Source: an uncultured Caulobacterales bacterium (GTDB lineage: Bacteria > Pseudomonadota > Alphaproteobacteria > Caulobacterales > Caulobacteraceae). Taken from it: a stretch of 64,000 bases of DNA. Of this stretch, positions 62,237 through 64,000 are shown one piece after another. The notes under the pieces are model-generated. The model made no database searches. It worked only from the letters and a program-made list of their open reading frames with translations, and was not told the origin of the DNA. The DNA lies in contig CAIOYC010000030.1 in the NCBI GenBank assembly GCA_903862425.1, positions 1 to 64,000 on the forward strand, in the 5' to 3' direction. Position 1 is the stretch's first letter, and each line of letters starts with the position of its first letter. A program made the position numbers and the translations under genes.

Positions 62237-63724
62237 TCAACCCTCGTACTCTTCCTGCTTTTTCTTCTCCAAGTACTCGTTCGCCAAATCGAGCCAGCCC
62301 TGCGATGCGCTCCGGGTGTAGATGTGGTCGAGCGCTTGAGACGTGGAGTCGACCTGGTCGTCGTGCTTGCCGTTCGGAAAGACTGAAAGCTCGTGCAGCA
62401 GATCGTCTAGCCACGGCGCCTCCCTGGGAAGGAACACAAAGCCATTTTCGATAGCTGCCGTCTGGTTCTCCATCCGCGTCTGCTTGTCGTTGCGCGGTTT
62501 GATGGGGCGTACTCGACCGAAGTTCTCACTCTTCAGCTGCTGAACGAGCGAAGTGCCGGAGTTCACCTCCTCAATCAGTACGATCGACGCGTTGTGCTGA
62601 AAGGCAAGGTCGACGACAGCGCGCTTGAGATCTGGAAACAGCAGCCTTTTTCGGAAGACGTGAAGCAGATAGGCGTTCTTGCCCTTGACCCCCCAGGTCG
62701 TGCAGACGCTCCAATCGCTTTTGCCGTTAGTCGTGCTTGCGGTGTCCCACGACTGGATCTTCCGGTCGAAGACGGGCGCATTTGAGAGGTCAAAACGCGC
62801 GAACCAGGCGGTGTTGACGACACCGCCGCCGGCCGGCGCGGGGCGCTGTTGGTACTGGGTCGCCCAGCCCGACTCTCCCATGGATTGGCGGATTGCTGCG
62901 AGCGCCTGCAACGGCACTCGTCGTGGATGTAACGCCTCGCCTTCCTTCCGACTATATAGGCGTGGTCCAAATACATCTTCGTAGCGGACCGCCTCATCTT
63001 CCTCAGCGATCGCGGGAAAATTCAAAACCTCCCAGTCACCGCCAAGGCCGAGCACGTGGCTCACGAAATCGTCTTCGTGCAAACGCTGCATGACGATGAC
63101 GATACGAGTGCTTTCCGGGTTGTTGCCGCGGCTAGCGAAGGTGTTTTCGAAAGCAGAATTGGTCGCCCGGCGGATGGTATCGGACAGTGCTTCTCCTGGC
63201 TTTTGGGGATCGTCGAAGACCAGAAGATCTCCGCCCACGCCGGTGGCGGTGCCATCCAAAGATGTCGCCCGCCTAACGCCACCTTGCTTCGTGCGTAGCA
63301 GGTGCAGGGGCTGTTTGGCGCCGACAAGCACATCCCCGAAGATCTGGCGATAGGCATCGCTCAGCATAATGCTTGCCGACTGGCGGGCCAGGTCCTTGGA
63401 AAGTTCCTGGGCGTACGAGACGGCCATGATGTCCTGGTGTGGGTAGTGGCCAAGAACGAATGCGGGCAGCGCTGCGCTTACCAGAAAGGACTTCAGGTGG
63501 CGTGGGGGCAGGGTGATGATCAAACGCTTGCGCTGCCCATGCGCCACATCCTGCAGCCGAGCACAAATCAGGCTGAGATAGTGCGCCCAGACAAGGTCGG
63601 TGCCGGGGTTCACGACGTCGAACATCAACTGCACGAAAGTCGCGAAATCACTCAGCGCGAGCGCATTGAACTCCTCCTCACTAAGTTCGCCGAGCCGGCG
63701 TAGACGCTGGCTATTCATCGTCAT
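62237..63724 (-). CDS. terL: Phage terminase large subunit
   Basis: About 495 aa. N-terminal packaging ATPase with PPRHLKS (Walker A variant) and LLVFDDPQ (Walker B), AVSYAQELSKDLAR and the TRIVIVMQRLHEDD coupling region. C-terminal RNase H-like nuclease with SWDTAST, LIEEVNSG and DDQVDSTSQALDH carrying the acidic residues. It cuts and pumps phage DNA into capsids. The ATG at 63724 or 63718 overlaps the DUF5681 stop; the longer frame upstream overlaps that gene and is not used. Confidence 0.92.
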   Translation of the reverse strand: MTMNSQRLRRLGELSEEEFNALALSDFATFVQLMFDVVNPGTDLVWAHYLSLICARLQDVAHGQRKRLIITLPPRHLKSFLVSAALPAFVLGHYPHQDIMAVSYAQELSKDLARQSASIMLSDAYRQIFGDVLVGAKQPLHLLRTKQGGVRRATSLDGTATGVGGDLLVFDDPQKPGEALSDTIRRATNSAFENTFASRGNNPESTRIVIVMQRLHEDDFVSHVLGLGGDWEVLNFPAIAEEDEAVRYEDVFGPRLYSRKEGEALHPRRVPLQALAAIRQSMGESGWATQYQQRPAPAGGGVVNTAWFARFDLSNAPVFDRKIQSWDTASTTNGKSDWSVCTTWGVKGKNAYLLHVFRKRLLFPDLKRAVVDLAFQHNASIVLIEEVNSGTSLVQQLKSENFGRVRPIKPRNDKQTRMENQTAAIENGFVFLPREAPWLDDLLHELSVFPNGKHDDQVDSTSQALDHIYTRSASQGWLDLANEYLEKKKQEEYEG

Positions 63725-64000
63725 CCTCAATCCTGGCCTTGAGGATCGCCAATGCCTTGGCGCTACGAGCCCGGCGCTCCGCTGGTGTAAGATCAGCCTG
63801 CGACTGGCCTCCGCGCTCATGCGACTCTGAGGCGTGAAGTAGCTCCATCATCAGCTTGGTGGCTTTGAGGTCACCGCCGGCGGCTTTGGTCGACTGCTGC
63901 AAGAACGCAGCTTCCATTTTCGATATAGATCGGCGCTTTCCGCCCGTGTTGACGACAACCTTCTCCTCCAGCGCCTTTCGGATGAGAGTGGAGATGTTCT
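63711..64000 (-). CDS. DUF5681 protein, partial (runs off the window)
   Basis: At least 96 residues to the window edge. It contains TLIRKALEEKVVVNTGGKRR followed by KMEAAFLQQSTKAAGGDLKA, the DUF5681 pattern, which is found next to phage terminases. Its stop overlaps the terminase start. It may be the small terminase-like or regulatory partner of TerL. Confidence 0.75.
   Translation of the reverse strand, partial: NISTLIRKALEEKVVVNTGGKRRSISKMEAAFLQQSTKAAGGDLKATKLMMELLHASESHERGGQSQADLTPAERRARSAKALAILKARIEDDDE

Noticed and set aside
1-64000. CRISPR arrays, rRNA genes or replication origins.
   Set aside because: No regularly spaced repeats, rRNA-like blocks or iteron/DnaA-box clusters were noticed by eye; a computed search would be more sensitive.

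Overview
The window looks like accessory DNA from a GC-rich alphaproteobacterium. A member of the Caulobacterales or a close relative fits best: there are many TonB-dependent receptors, a compact VirB operon, a DUF3489/DUF2924/serine-recombinase trio and DksA/TraR-type proteins. No rRNA, complete tRNA or species marker is present, so the placement is inference. No CRISPR array was seen.

Layout. (1) 1-2660 is a graveyard: a SacI-like restriction enzyme fragment, a MITE-like inverted-repeat element, a DUF885 tail, a frameshifted IS6-family copy, and a nikR gene cut off by that IS. (2) 2703-5577 holds a membrane-anchored unknown protein, a DUF4331 exported protein with a small lipoprotein, and a shared terminator. 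(3) 5591-14213, minus strand, is a tightly overlapping type IV secretion operon in the order virB1-2-3-4-6-8-9-10-11. No virB5, virB7, virD4 or relaxase was recognised. (4) 14217-19139 is a nickel module: a DUF4198 periplasmic protein, a HupE/UreJ permease, a small membrane protein, NikR, and a TonB-dependent receptor with a near-consensus NikR operator in front of it. (5) 19388-22882 carries small stress and housekeeping genes (PEBP, DksA/TraR, DUF1810, exonuclease III) and then a recombination scar carrying a GmrSD tail. (6) 23086-26684 is an IS6/IS630 pile-up with an orphan toxin tail, its probable immunity gene and an integrase tail.

(7) 27040-33885 is visibly more AT-rich and is the most interesting part: a peptide-maturation (RiPP) locus. 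It has two cysteine-rich precursors with related leaders ending in Gly-Gly, a radical SAM/short-SPASM maturase, an ABC exporter with an N-terminal C39-type peptidase domain, an outer-membrane TonB-dependent receptor and a small secreted cysteine-rich protein. The locus reads from a divergent promoter region containing an 11-bp inverted repeat, and it is flanked by two related but non-identical IS6 copies. A reasonable model is that the precursors are modified by the radical SAM enzyme, cut after Gly-Gly and exported by the ABC protein, with the receptor taking up or conferring tolerance to the product. None of this is proven by sequence alone.

(8) 34976-40361 contains two MFS transporters, a LysR regulator, MgtC and a PDZ protein. 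(9) 40794-43449 is the DUF3489/DUF2924/large serine recombinase trio, a usual edge marker of integrated islands. (10) 43603-62053 is a defence-type island: a DUF2971 protein between 45-bp direct repeats, a 1639-aa HTH + PD-(D/E)XK nuclease + STAND ATPase, a VPA1262-like three-gene cluster with paired phospholipase-D-like motifs, a 1731-aa nuclease-ATPase, a HEPN protein and a frameshifted FRG-domain gene. (11) 62237-64000 is a terminase large subunit with a DUF5681 protein that runs off the end, a phage-type packaging module.
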